DNA of 64,000 bases from Euborellia annulipes (lineage: Eukaryota > Arthropoda > Insecta > Dermaptera > Anisolabididae), in assembly GCA_023213315.1 (NCBI GenBank), contig JAKCPI010002000.1, positions 186,001 to 250,000 on the forward strand, given 5' to 3'. Every line of letters starts with the position of its first letter. The stretch's first letter is position 1. The translations under genes and the position numbers were made by a program. Below the pieces are notes generated by a model that was given only the letters and a program-made list of their open reading frames with translations, was not told where the DNA came from and searched no databases. Below, piece after piece: positions 56,901 through 64,000 of the stretch.

Positions 56901-59900
56901 AGTTTCATGAAGAAGAGATTTACTTGAAGAGAAAAAGGGCCGAAGAGATGGCTTTGGTGTCGAGGATATCGACATGGTGTCCATTTCTGGCCCACTGTCG
57001 CTCAAATCTTCGAGCTCTTCAAAAAGATCTTCGATCTCAGTTGGGTCCATGTCGCCTCCTACGGAAAACAATTAGCCATGTGTCAAGTTAAATTCCTATG
57101 AAATAATAATATACTCGAAACCGTTCGCTCTAGTTGAAACAGGGTAAACAGGTAAAATTAATTTAAAAAAAAAAAATTTGCTGAAAGAATAAAATATTTT
57201 TGAATACAAAATAGTAAATGGGATAAAATTTGAGTTGTTAATTAATGTCTTAGTTAGTAACTTCACAGTTAATAACTATTTTAATTATGATATAGGTAAT
57301 AATGAATATATTAATAATAATAATTAGTTCTAAGGAAAATGAATCAAAAGGTGTGTTAACCCTTGAGTATTCGATAATGGGACATTAAACTTAGTCAGGC
57401 ATTTAACTAACTTTAATTATTTAACCTCTTGTCTTGCTTTTATCCCTGATCAAAAGTGTCAACTCAAATAAATTTTATTATTATTTTATGGATTTAAAAT
57501 TTAAAATAAATTTGGTAGCTGTCTTAAAAGACATAGGTTTTATAATATGTTACAAAAGATTAACCAAAAGAACTGAAAAAAAAATTTTTTGAGTGAATTG
57601 TGGCCAAAAAAAAAATGAACAAATAATAGGGCGCTAGGCAGCCAAATAAAAATCGCTCTATTTCTTTGAGATTTTGTTTTGGACAATGTCAAAACAGCAA
57701 GTTGAAAATAATTGGTGGAAAAGAAAGGTTAAAGACAAAGGGCCTATAGACTCTTTAGAAATTAATTAACATCCAAATAACATCACCAATTCAATTGAAT
57801 TGGATACCTATCAATTGAAATTAATAGGGAAGGGGGTCTAAAGGCCTCAGAGGCCGAAAAAGACCTTTAATTAAAAAATAAAAAACAACAAAGAATATGG
57901 GTAGAACCTTAATAAAATGAGGAATATTGTGTTCAATGAGCTGATGATAAGGTTTGAATATTATATTATATAATGGAATAACTTAGTAATAGTAATTTGT
58001 ACCATCTTTGTTTAAAACAATTTCAAAAAACGTATTGTATTACCAAACATATTATTTATGTCGGCACTTGCTGTGATGATGGTGGCTAACTTCATGGGGA
58101 TGAGTGTATATGTTGCTAACTTCATTGCAAATTAAATGCAACTAGCTTCATGTAAGTGTCCCTTAGAGGTTAGTTCATTTGAGTCAGTTCACGTGCACAG
58201 TACTTGAAAACGACTGCAGAAACGTTGTGGAGTATTTTATAATACAATCCCATATAGTATTGTAGTTCAGGAGCGTATATAAGAGGGGGGGGACCGAGGG
58301 GCCCGCCCCCCCCCCCCCCCCGAAATTTCCCAAACACATATACATATATAGAGATATACAGATATCAGCGCAACAAATTTTTCCGCAGGATGGAAAACTT
58401 AGGTTCCGCAAAGGAAAAAATGTTCTGCAAAAAATTTCGTGTGAAAAAAAATTTAGTTTCTTAAAAAAAAAAAATTTCCGCAGAAAAATTTTTTGAGTTC
58501 GGGCCCCCCCCCCCCCGAAAAAAATTTCTATATACGCCCCTGTTGTAGTTAGATATATAAATTACAAACTGTGTGAGGTCAAGAGACTTTGGACAAGGAT
58601 AAGTACATTGACATTTCGTACTGACCCTACAACAATCTAATAAAAAGACATGTCATGTTGGAAGACTTGACGTGAAGGGACATGAGAAAAGGATGTGAGA
58701 TGTGGAAACGACGATGGACGGGACAACGAACGTGAAGATTTTGCGAAGGGGAAAACGAAACTTTAGGACATGCAACAAAATAATGGAGCTATCGGACGGA
58801 AACAGTCGAGACTCGGTACAAACAAGGGGGAAAACTAAAAGAGACAGAAGTCTGACTGGGCTTCAAAACAGACAGATGACAGAAGTTTGGGTCGGAGACA
58901 TTAAGGAAAAAGGAAGAAAATAGTGAAAAATAAATAAATATATATATATCCCAAATCCATAACTGGGAAGGGAAGAAAACACAAATAAAGATTACATGAA
59001 TACAAATAATTATGTACTGTACATCTCTTTTTAATTAAATCTATATAAACTCAAATAGAAATTCATTTTCTGAAATTAATCCCCTTAAAAAGAGCAATTT
59101 CCATTTTAAGTAAAAAGTAATTATTTGATTGGGGATGCTTACCCCGATAAGGGTCGGCAAGTTTCTGTGCCATTTCCTCTTGATCGTTGTCCAGTCCCTG
59201 GAGATCCTCGGAGACCCGAAATCGTTTGAGTAAAGCGATAAACTTCTGTTTGAGATTGCGTTGCTGAAACCAGGAACGTTGGGATGCTGCCAGGTGGACG
59301 AGACATAACACGAGGTTCGATGCAGACTGCAGGTTGGGATTCAGGAGATGAAGATGAAGAGAAGAGGAAAAGGTAAAAAAAAAAAAGTATAAACAGAGAG
59401 AGAGAGAGAGAGAGAAAAGGGGCCAACGAGATTATCAGACTAGTCAATTGAATTAAATAAGAGAGAAGAAGAAAAAAATTCCAAATCAAATTAGTTATTA
59501 TTTAAAAAAAAAATAAAATAATATCTTCACATCAAACCAAAAAAATAAAATACTCATTTAGGCTTATTTCTTCGAAAAATGAGTCACAATCGATTTCTTA
59601 AAGAGTTACTATTTAATTTAATAAATTAATACTGAAGAAGTGTTTCTTTACTCTTGAGTTTTGTTTCTAATGGAATGAGCAAGAAGACGACTTGGTCCTG
59701 GCCACCGAATCGACAGCTAAGCAAATGGGTTGCCTATCCCCAAGGAACCTGTACAGCCTGTGCGCTCAATTGAATTATTAATTATTAAATTAACCAAAAG
59801 GGAATTCATTTCCTAACAAACTAAGAAAATCCACTTTGGGGCAAAACTAAAATGAAATTTGCTTCCTAGTTTAGTGATTTGAATTATAGACGTAATACTT

Positions 59901-62900
59901 TTTTTTTAATTTAAGGTCTTTTTCGGCATCGGAGGCCATTTAGACCCCGTCTCTATTGGAGCCAATTCAATCCAATTGAAATAAATTTTTATCGCATTAG
60001 ACGGGAGGCGAACTCCTGAACCTTGACACAAGGATTGAAGAAAATAGAATCAGAGAAAATCTTTAAATAAAACAAAGGGTAATAAAATGTTTGAATAAAG
60101 AGAGACAAAATGGTAGGGCTACTTGCGTCGGGGGGGGGGGGGGGTAGATGCAACCAGGGCCGTAACTAGCTGTTTTGGGGCCCTCATCACTCCCCCCCCC
60201 CCTACACTAAATTTTACGAATTTATTTCCCTAAAATAATAGTTTTAACAACCAGAAAAACACATTTTGGAGAGAACTAAAGATTTTTTAGATTTCCCACT
60301 GATTTCTAAACCCTTTGTTCTTAAATTTTGTCTAACTGTTTTAAATAATATACTGTATATAATGACCTTTTCTTTACTAGCAATAAGGGCAAATTTTGCA
60401 TTCTTTTAATTAATATTTTTTTAAGCAAGAAGATGGTCCGAACATGAAATTTATGAATAAAAAATAAGGTTACGTGTGGGATTATTAATATTTTTAATTT
60501 TTATACATGTAACTATAGCTTTTATTCTGCTTATTGTATTGGCAGAATGAGATAACATTCAGAGCCTTACATTTTGGCTGCTCCTGTCTGTCTACCTTGT
60601 CACGATGGCAGGATAAATTTAGAGACGCCTAAACGAGAAAAAAAAAAATTAAAAATGTAATGATTCAATTTTGGGATCCCTTATAAGCGAGGGACACGAA
60701 AAAAAAAACATTAGTCCTTGTAGTCACCTTTAGAACTAAACATTTTTCTAAATGATAACGATACTAATTAAAACGGGGACTACCGTAGTTTTAAATGGCA
60801 GAAAAAGAATTAAAAAATCTTTCGAATTGGTTATTTCCTATCTAACTAAAAATGTTGCATTCTTTTAATTAAATATCATTTTCTAAGCACGGAGATCAAG
60901 ATCGATAAATTATTGGCTTGATAAACGCCATTTTTATTTTAGCCTGACCAAAAGAAATTAACGATAAACCTTTTTTTTTTTTATTTAATAAACATAACCA
61001 GTAGACAGAAAGTTAATATCATTCAAAAAGAAAGTAGGTGAAATCAAAAGTAAATTAAGAATGTTAGTAAAAAAAAAAAAAAAAAATAAAAAAACATGTC
61101 AGAAATTTCGTTGGCAAGGAAAAAAAAGGGAATATTAAGGATGCAGTCTATAACAAAAGAATAAAACTATCACAAGTACGTGTCTTTGCTGTCTGTATCT
61201 TTGCTTTCCTTTGAAAAGGAGTTGCGATATTTGAGTTAATTAATTCTTTTTTTGGCTGATATGCTGATATGCGTTTCTCAAACGTTTGAAAACATTATAA
61301 AAGGATAAACTAACAAACACGATTTAAACAATCGATTTTTCTCTGACTCTTGGCAATCCAATAATCATTTAAACTGAGAGGGGGAGGGAATGATTTTTCT
61401 TTCCATCATAATAATTTACTCAATTATCAAAACAAGCTTAAAAAAATCATATTCGGTATTTTGGAATTATAATTATAGCCAAGATGGTCGGTATATGAAT
61501 TTTGAAAATAAAAAAATAAAAGCGAATTTGATAAGATTAAGATGAATTATTAAAAGAAAAATCAAATGGAGAGTCCCGAAGATCTCGAAAGCATTTAAGG
61601 AAGCACTTCTTCACCAGCGACTGTACAAAATTATAAAAAATGTTAACTAAAATAATTTTTATAATTTAATAAATCACAAAGCATAATAATTTCGTTAGAT
61701 TTAATCAAATCGTAGGCTTTAGTTAAAGCATTATGTATTTGAAATTTAATTTTGCAATTGAAAAGAATAGGTTTCAATGATTTATTAAAAATTAACATTT
61801 TTTAACACTTAAGCCTAATAGGTATTTTGATATTTTAAATTGCTTCTGAATCAAAGTGTCGAAAAACGTGTTAAAAAAGTTAATTTCTTTTATAACTGAT
61901 TGAAGTTTATGACCAAGCCTTTTTAGTTGGTCCTATGTTAATTACAAATATAACTTTTGGTCTCAATAAATGTGTTTAAAAAAATATTTTGTTTTATAAA
62001 ACTAAAAAGACATCTTTCGAATAAAATTTTGTTTTTTCATTAAGAAAATGAGTAAATTTTAGAGGAAGTTTCCTCGCAGTTCCTTATGATGGATAAGGTA
62101 AGATTTAATTAAAAACAAAATATTTATAGCTAAATTTAACAAGACATGTGAGTGTTCTTTATTGATGAGGCCAAACATCCCATGGCCCCCGGGAATCGAA
62201 CCCAGGATCTCCGCCTTTCCTATATTTATATGTTGGGATTTAATTGCAACTGTTTTTCTGCAGAATTTTACAGTTTCGGAGATAAAGACTCCATCTTCAG
62301 GCTGAAACAACATACATCCATCATCACAATTTTGTTCCCAAATAATGTCAATCTTTTATAATTTTATTTATTAAAAAATTTTATTATGAATTTAGACAAA
62401 TCATAACGCTATAATTAAATTATAAAAGATTGACATTGCCCCCGGGTTTGGCGTAGTAAGTAGCGTGCCTACCTCCTATACCAAACGTCGCGGGTTCGGA
62501 CCCAGGCAGTCCGATGATTTTATTTAAGCCATTTGGATACCAGATGGCTTAAATAGAAATGCCTGAACCCCCAATAGATATTTTCTCTACAACTGTTATC
62601 GTCAAAGTCTTATGGCCTAAGTTGCCGAAAAGACTGTGTGAATGTGTGTGTGAGTGTGAGTGTGAATGTTTAAAAAAAAAAAAAAAAAAAAGATTGACAT
62701 TATTTGTGAACAAAATTGTGATGATGGATGTATGTTGTTTCAGCCTGAAGATGGAGTATTTATCTCCGAAACTGTAAAATTCTGCAAAAAAACAGTCGCA
62801 ATTAAATCCCAACATATAAACATTTTGTTTTTAATTAAATCTTACCTTATCCATCATAAGGAACTGCGAGGAAACTTCCTCTAAAAATAGATTCTTATAA

Positions 62901-63460
62901 AAAACTCGTACAATACAGTTATTTTCAAATGAGTAAATTTTGTTGTCTAGTATTTAAATATTGTCTAAAACGTTCCCAAAAAGTAAAATATTGAAATGGC
63001 TTCGACATTTTATTTTACCTGCTGATACTTTTTTGGATTATTAAATATTATTATCTCGCTCTAATCAATTTCAGAGTTGATTTGCCAAATATTTTTTAAT
63101 ATTATCGCTATTTCTATAGTAGAGATTTTACCTCTATTCCATATCTATTTATAAATATTATTTTAATTTTTTCTTCAATAATTATTCCATTTGAGAAACG
63201 CTATCAGAGGAGATTTGTGTCCTGTATCAGCTCCATTTTTCAATAAAAAAAAAAATTCGTTAGACAAGTAAAACAAGAGAAAAAAAAAAAAAATAGCTTG
63301 CTCACCCTGGCGTTGGCTGGGATTTTGCCCCTACTGGATTTTCTAGGTCGACGACTTGGTACGCCATCCTCTGGCATGGGTTCAGAATCGCTACCCTCTG
63401 CCTCGCCCTCGTCATTTGACGAGAATTCATCCTCGTCATCAGAGAAATCCGCTCCTCGAT
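29080..63460 (-). CDS. PACS: PACS-family sorting adaptor (PACS1/PACS2-like); 5'-partial, 12 exons visible
   Basis: PACS proteins bind acidic-cluster cargo and steer trafficking among TGN, endosomes, ER and mitochondria. Exons 5' to 3' (minus): 63306-63460 (acidic linker, [20 protein letters not shown]), 59143-59263 ([20 protein letters not shown]), 56888-57058 ([20 protein letters not shown]), 44359-44513 (Ser/Asp-rich; low end uncertain), 42609-42770, 40610-40818 ([17 protein letters not shown]), 39470-39623, 39187-39406, 38655-38697 ([14 protein letters not shown]), 35729-36158 ([17 protein letters not shown]), 30480-30596 ([15 protein letters not shown]), 29080-29204 ([24 protein letters not shown], stop at 29080-29082). 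The order matches the PACS middle and C-terminal regions. Exons for the N-terminal FBR domain lie beyond base 64000. Exons 39470-39623 and 39187-39406 need several small indels to read through. Confidence 0.93.
29310..29563 (-). mobile_element. tRNA-derived SINE, family S1, near full length
   Basis: Minus strand: GGGGCTTGGAGTAGTTGG head, B-box GGGTTCGGACCCC, body GATAATTTTATTTAAGGC and tail GTGAATGGGAAAAAGTGTG. It lies in the last PACS intron, facing a plus-strand copy at 29658. Confidence 0.75.
29658..29895 (+). mobile_element. tRNA-derived SINE, family S1, full length
   Basis: Starts CTCGGGGCTTGGTGTAGGGG (A-box-like GGTTAGCGTGC follows), with B-box GGTTCGGACCCC, a body with GATGATTTTATTTGG, and tail GTGTGTGTGAATGGGAAAAA. 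It forms an inverted pair with 29310-29563. Confidence 0.77.
29905..30065 (+). mobile_element. tRNA-derived SINE, family S2
   Basis: CTTGGTGCAGTGGTTAGTGT head, B-box GGGTTCGCATCCCG, then AATTGGCTACAAATA. Same family as 3782-3942. Confidence 0.72.
30128..30300 (+). mobile_element. tRNA-derived SINE, family S3
   Basis: Head GACGCTCGTGGCTAATCGG, B-box GGGTTCAAATCCC, then GCCAATGTCTCCCCC and an A-rich end. Related to 16578-16740. Four SINEs of three families lie back-to-back in this PACS intron. Confidence 0.7.
30660..30881. mobile_element. hAT-like MITE with 8-bp target duplication
   Basis: Termini CAAGGGCGGATACA and TGGATCCGCCCTTG are inverted. The perfect 8-bp duplication CTTAGAAA is at 30652-30659 and 30882-30889. 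Inside are a C run and part of the GTGTG palindromic repeat. Confidence 0.87.
30955..33250. repeat. Cluster of palindromic repeats (ACTTTCTCT...AGAGAAAGT and GGTGTGACTGG families)
   Basis: Several full and partial copies of one repeat lie in both orientations. Boundaries are hairpins of type TACTTTCTCTCTCTATATAT paired with its complement (30955-31015, 33090-33140, 33198-33250). The interior contains CATTTTAAAGAGCATCT, AGTACTAGTACTTT and palindromes of GGTGTGACTGGTCGCACAGC. No coding capacity was recognised. Small ACTTTCTCT hairpins also occur at 21705-21755 and single ends near 38525 and 54838. Confidence 0.65.
32940..32996. repeat. (CA)n microsatellite
   Basis: CA/CG-rich dinucleotide run within the palindromic repeat cluster. 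Confidence 0.9.
33299..33541. repeat. Foldback repeat without ribozyme core
   Basis: Arms ACAACCAAGTATTTATTAAT and its complement ATTAATAAATACTTGGTTGT enclose inverted AGGTAGGCACCGCCGG / CCGGCGGTGCCTACCT and GTACTCAGCATGCCCT / AGGGCATGTTGAGTAC. No hammerhead module is visible. Confidence 0.7.
33742..35627. mobile_element. DNA element with TTTCATAAAG...TGACAAT termini, interrupted by a MITE
   Basis: The left end TTTCATAAAGACTGACAATG and right end CATTGTCAGCTTTATGAA are inverted. Both ends contain many subterminal TGACAATT, TTTGTCA and TTTCATAAA units, as expected of transposase-binding repeats. The interior is interrupted by the TTAA-flanked MITE 34372-35164. No transposase ORF and no target duplication were identified. 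Confidence 0.6.
34372..35164. mobile_element. TTAA-flanked MITE, copy A
   Basis: TTAA at both ends (34372-34375, 35161-35164) with inverted termini GGTTGTTCGGA / TCCAAACAACC. It is nested in the 33742-35627 element. Copy B, in inverse orientation, is 51245-52042. TTAA target choice suggests piggyBac- or Kolobok-type mobilisation. There is no ORF. Confidence 0.85.
36607..38344 (+). mobile_element. DNA transposon relic with about 470-bp terminal inverted repeats
   Basis: Left TIR 36607-37073 and right TIR 37873-38344 are near-identical inverted copies, starting TAGTCCAGTCAAAATAGAC. The flanks ATAC (36603-36606 and 38345-38348) may be a 4-bp target duplication. The interior is a decayed plus-strand ORF. 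The superfamily is unassigned. It lies in the PACS intron between exons 38655-38697 and 35729-36158. Confidence 0.8.
37086..37820 (+). pseudogene. Decayed element-encoded ORF (GCDTTS motif, Cys-rich patch, acidic tail)
   Basis: Fragment 1 (37086-37358) has [20 protein letters not shown] and [14 protein letters not shown]. Fragment 2 (about 37430-37707, two frames) has [12 protein letters not shown] and the Cys-rich [15 protein letters not shown]. The end (to 37820) is acidic ([18 protein letters not shown]). From memory, animal genomes have many transposon-associated proteins with this GCDTTS then Cys-rich order. Internal frameshifts and stops show the copy is dead, and only its C-terminal part remains. 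Confidence 0.65.
38405..38496. mobile_element. Short hAT-like MITE
   Basis: Termini CATGGGCGTAGGGG and TAGTTACGCCCATG with C/G tracts inside. The flanks CTTAAACC / ACTAAACT match at only five of eight bases, so the duplication is decayed or the ends are misplaced. Confidence 0.5.
38797..38865 (-). mobile_element. S5 tRNA-like repeat, divergent
   Basis: Minus strand contains GGAAAGGCTGGAGATCCTGG followed by GTTCGATTCCCGGG, matching the S5 unit at 21167-21367. It lies in the PACS intron just before exon 38655-38697. Confidence 0.55.
39735..40012. mobile_element. Foldback element with degenerate hammerhead-like segment
   Basis: Inverted arms TTATTATTAGAGGAATTTTT (39735) and its complement (to 40012) enclose AGTACTTGAAAACGGCTGC, a loop, then GCAGTCGAAACGTTGTAC. 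The stem II and GAAAC parts persist but the CTGANGA box is lost. A related segment, ACAGTACTTGAAAACGACTG, lies at about 58198. Confidence 0.5.
40246..40492. mobile_element. hAT-like MITE with 8-bp target duplication (7/8)
   Basis: Left end CAGTAGTGTACCCAGG, right end ACTAGTTACGCCGCTA; the duplication is GGGATAAG (40238-40245) against GGGATTAG (40493-40500). It contains G and C homopolymers. Confidence 0.72.
41174..41459. mobile_element. hAT-like MITE with 8-bp target duplication
   Basis: Termini CAAGGGCGTACCCAG and CTGGGTACGCCCATG; perfect duplication AGCCAGAG at 41166-41173 and 41460-41467. Confidence 0.87.
41522..41990. mobile_element. Foldback element with a hammerhead-like motif
   Basis: Inverted arms (AGCAGATAATAAAATTATTT against its degraded complement near 41990). 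The left arm keeps a good module on the minus strand (41577-41622); in the right arm the box CTGATGATGGTCATCTATGA survives but GAAA is lost. Confidence 0.65.
41577..41622 (-). ncRNA. Hammerhead-ribozyme-like motif
   Basis: Minus strand: CTGATGA (complement of 41609-41615), T, stem II GGTCAATTATGAATGACC, GAAAC, then TCT. Stem III (ACTCT) is weaker than in other copies. Confidence 0.55.
42076..42386. mobile_element. hAT-like MITE with 8-bp target duplication
   Basis: Termini CAGTGGCGTACCGAGG and CCTGGTACGCCTCTG; perfect duplication TTTGAGGA at 42068-42075 and 42387-42394. The host sequence is a dispersed repeat whose empty-site relative is at 27380-27462. Confidence 0.88.
44107..44160 (+). mobile_element. 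hAT-like MITE terminus fragment
   Basis: Starts CAGTGGCGTAGCGAGG, matching the MITE termini. The other end was not found. Confidence 0.4.
46627..46926 (-). other. Unrecognised open stretch in a PACS intron
   Basis: An open stretch of about 99 codons on the minus strand, including [20 protein letters not shown] and further polar residues. Part of its 3' end overlaps a dispersed repeat (GAGATAAAACCCAATGC near 46635, related to 46430 and 50410). I do not recognise it. It may be transposon-derived or chance. Confidence 0.2.
47125..47146. repeat. (GATA)n microsatellite
   Basis: About five GATA units in the large PACS intron 44514-56887. Confidence 0.85.
47576..47622 (-). ncRNA. Hammerhead-ribozyme-like motif
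   Basis: Minus strand: ACACCTGATGAAGGTG, loop, then GCGAAACGTT. CTGATGA and GAAA are both present, with stem III ACGT. Stem II is shorter than in other copies. Confidence 0.5.
47660..48015. mobile_element. Foldback element with inverted hammerhead-like modules
   Basis: Arms around TTATTCGATTTAGTAAAGAG (47660) and CTTTAATCGAATAAT (48015). Each carries GTGCCTGAGGATG, a stem and ACGTC (47671-47720 minus, 47964-48010 plus). The GAAA box is AAAA in both arms, so cleavage is doubtful. Confidence 0.6.
49100..49290 (-). mobile_element. tRNA-derived SINE, family S1, partial
   Basis: The plus strand shows the complement of the S1 tail (CACACTTTTTTCCCATTCAC), body (AAATAAAATCATCGGACTGC) and B-box (GGTCCGAACCCGC). 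The tRNA-like head is truncated. Confidence 0.65.
49710..49751 (-). ncRNA. Hammerhead-ribozyme-like motif
   Basis: Minus strand: CTGATGA, T, stem II GGTCGACTAAAATTAGACC, GAAA, ACGT, T. The core boxes are complete. No inverted partner was seen within a few hundred bases. Confidence 0.58.
51008..51050 (-). ncRNA. Hammerhead-ribozyme-like motif
   Basis: Minus strand: CTGAAGA, T, stem GGTCCAAAAAATTCAAGTC, GAAA, ACATC. Stem II is imperfect and stem III reads ACAT. Confidence 0.48.
51245..52042. mobile_element. TTAA-flanked MITE, copy B
   Basis: Inverse-orientation copy of 34372-35164, flanked by TTAA (51245-51248, 52039-52042), with termini GGTTGTTCGGATAG and TCCGAACAACC. No ORF. Confidence 0.87.
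52168..52225. repeat. GAGAGTT tandem repeat
   Basis: Degenerate GAGAGTT/GAGTGAG units in a PACS intron. Confidence 0.7.
52568..52822. mobile_element. Foldback element with two hammerhead-like motifs
   Basis: Near-perfect inverted arms (GAGAATTAAATTCAAG... and its complement) meet around 52690. Modules lie at 52625-52670 (minus) and 52705-52751 (plus): CCGATGA, stem, GTCGAAA, palindrome ATACGTAT. Stem I pairs CACTT with AAGTG. Confidence 0.75.
53090..53230 (+). mobile_element. tRNA-derived SINE, family S1, 3' part
   Basis: AATGCCTGGACCCCCAATAT followed by GGCCTGAGTTGCCGAG and the TGTGAATGGGAAAAAAGTGT tail. Head missing. A minus-strand 3' fragment also lies at 53960-54075. Confidence 0.6.
54107..54240. 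repeat. Foldback repeat
   Basis: Arms TTTTTTGTGCAGTTTTTTTG and CGGCCGAAAAAACTACAC, plus GCTGCAGTTGGCTG / CAGCCAACTGCAGC, are inverted. A GGCCGAAA box is present but no CTGANGA. Confidence 0.6.
57770..57880 (+). mobile_element. SINE S2 body fragment
   Basis: AAGGGGGTCTAAAGGCCTC followed by GAGGCCGAAAAAGACCTT matches the S2 3' region. The minus-strand relative at 59910-60035 keeps part of the tRNA-like head. Confidence 0.55.
58268..58542. mobile_element. hAT-like MITE with 8-bp target duplication
   Basis: Termini CAGGAGCGTATATA and TATATACGCCCCTG; perfect duplication TTGTAGTT at 58260-58267 and 58543-58550. Long G and C runs are inside. Confidence 0.87.
59910..60035 (-). mobile_element. tRNA-derived SINE, family S2, partial
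   Basis: The plus strand shows TTAAGGTCTTTTTCGGCATC, ATTTAGACCCCGTC and AGACGGGAGGCGAACTCC, the complement of the S2 tail and B-box region. Confidence 0.6.
60155..60200 (+). mobile_element. hAT-like MITE terminus fragment
   Basis: CAGGGCCGTAACTAGC followed by a C run. No partner end was found. Confidence 0.35.
62136..62219 (-). mobile_element. S5 tRNA-like repeat, single copy
   Basis: Near-identical to one half of the palindrome at 21167-21367 (TTAACAAGACATGTGAGTG through GATCTCCGCCTTTCC). It is inserted in the left arm of the foldback. Confidence 0.75.
62437..62690 (+). mobile_element. tRNA-derived SINE, family S1
   Basis: Head CCCCGGGTTTGGCGTAGTAA, B-box GGGTTCGGACCC, body GATGATTTTATTTAAGCC, tail GTGTGAGTGTGAGTGTGAAT and an A run. 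The flanking TAAAAGATTGACATT on both sides could be a target duplication. Confidence 0.75.
62739..62785 (+). ncRNA. Hammerhead-ribozyme-like motif, ACTGT variant
   Basis: CTGAAGA, T, stem II GGAGTATTTATCTCC, GAAA, stem III ACTGT, predicted cleavage after A. The mirror copy at 62262-62305 (minus) has the same core with one stem II loop change. Confidence 0.6.
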
Positions 63461-63689
63461 CTACAAACAACAAAAATAATAGAAATAGTGATTGAGCCAG
63501 GGGAAAATTTCAAATCAAAAAATGAATTTGCTTATTTTACAATATTTGTCGTGATTTAATATTAATTTCTTCACGTCATGCGTGCTTTTAGTAGTTTTTT
63601 TTGTCGCGTAAATAAATTTGTTTATCGTGCATATAAATAACATAATACTTTTTTTTGTCTAGTCTATTTTCCATTAAATTTGGAAAATA

Positions 63690-63770
63690 TTAATCTGGTG
63701 TGATAGCCACACACTTGGGGCTGTGCTTGTCACACCAGACTTTTTGTGTCGACATATTTAGTTGAGGCAA
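63690..63770. repeat. Copy of the GTGTG palindromic repeat
   Basis: CTGGTGTGATAGCCACACAC and GTGCTTGTCACACCAG are inverted around a short centre, then TTTTTGTGTCGACATATTTA as in the 31-33 kb cluster. Bases 63770-64000 hold nothing else recognised. Confidence 0.6.
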
Positions 63771-64000
63771 CCAGTAGGGATCCCCTTTATCTTACACCCA
63801 GAGAGACTTGCTTTCCTTTTTCCTTTATTTATTTGGTTAGGATTGTTTGTGTGGCTTGATAGTATACATTTCGGAATTTTAGCCTTCAAAGTCTAGCGCT
63901 CGAGGGAATAATTATTTTGGATGCTGACTGGAGCACCTTTCCCTGGGGCAATTCGTTTAAGAGAGAGGATAAACGTTAATATAGGTACATATATTAAAAT

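Larger units (their letters stand above)
62060..62885. mobile_element. Foldback element with paired hammerhead-like motifs and two nested SINEs
   Basis: Outer arms AGAGGAAGTTTCCTCGCAGT (62060) and its complement (to about 62884) continue inward to hammerhead-like modules (62262-62305 minus, 62739-62785 plus). Nested are an S5 repeat (62136-62219) and an S1 SINE (62437-62690). It lies in the PACS intron between exons 63306-63460 and 59143-59263. Confidence 0.8.

Noticed and set aside
59139..59489. 116-codon minus-strand frame
   Set aside because: It is an alternate-frame shadow of the PACS exon 59143-59263 running into intron sequence.

Overview
The window is animal nuclear DNA: AT-rich, intron-rich and full of transposon relics. 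It most likely comes from an invertebrate. An arthropod such as a crustacean or chelicerate is my best guess, judged from short introns, tRNA-derived SINEs, hammerhead-bearing foldbacks and gene structure; the species cannot be named. Three protein genes are recognisable.

(1) Minus strand, start codon at 19820 and running off the left edge: neurofibromin (NF1). I resolved 34 coding exons (6006 nt, 2002 codons, no frame break), covering the N-terminal helical region, the RasGAP domain, the Sec14-PH module and the start of the C-terminal helical region. The last exons are outside the window. (2) Plus strand, 21810-24615: a three-exon gene for an ACTMAP/C19orf54-type actin maturation protease (251 aa). 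It is divergent from NF1, and a GC-rich putative promoter region lies between them. (3) Minus strand, 29080 to beyond 63460: a PACS-family sorting adaptor (PACS1/PACS2 type). Twelve exons run from the acidic linker to the C-terminus; the N-terminal cargo-binding exons are outside the window. Two adjacent PACS exons (39187-39623) carry a cluster of apparent frameshifts.

The rest is repeats. The most striking set is about twenty dispersed motifs with a hammerhead-ribozyme-like core (CTGANGA, short stem II, GAAA, then a tiny self-complementary stem III such as ACGT, ATAT or ACTGT). Many are arranged as inverted pairs in foldback elements, or at the tip of a foldback. Penelope-like retroelements and retrozymes are known carriers of such ribozymes, so these are probably their non-autonomous remains. 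Other repeats are hAT-like MITEs with 8-bp target duplications and G/C homopolymer tracts, two copies of a TTAA-flanked MITE (one nested in another element), a 1.74-kb element with about 470-bp inverted termini and a decayed ORF with a GCDTTS motif, at least five tRNA-derived SINE groups, a LINE reverse-transcriptase fragment, and a palindromic repeat family around 31-33 kb.

Layout: 1-19.8 kb NF1 with element-filled introns; 19.8-21.8 kb divergent spacer with a hAT-like insertion; 21.8-24.6 kb ACTMAP; 24.6-29.1 kb convergent spacer; 29.1-63.5 kb PACS with very large repeat-packed introns.
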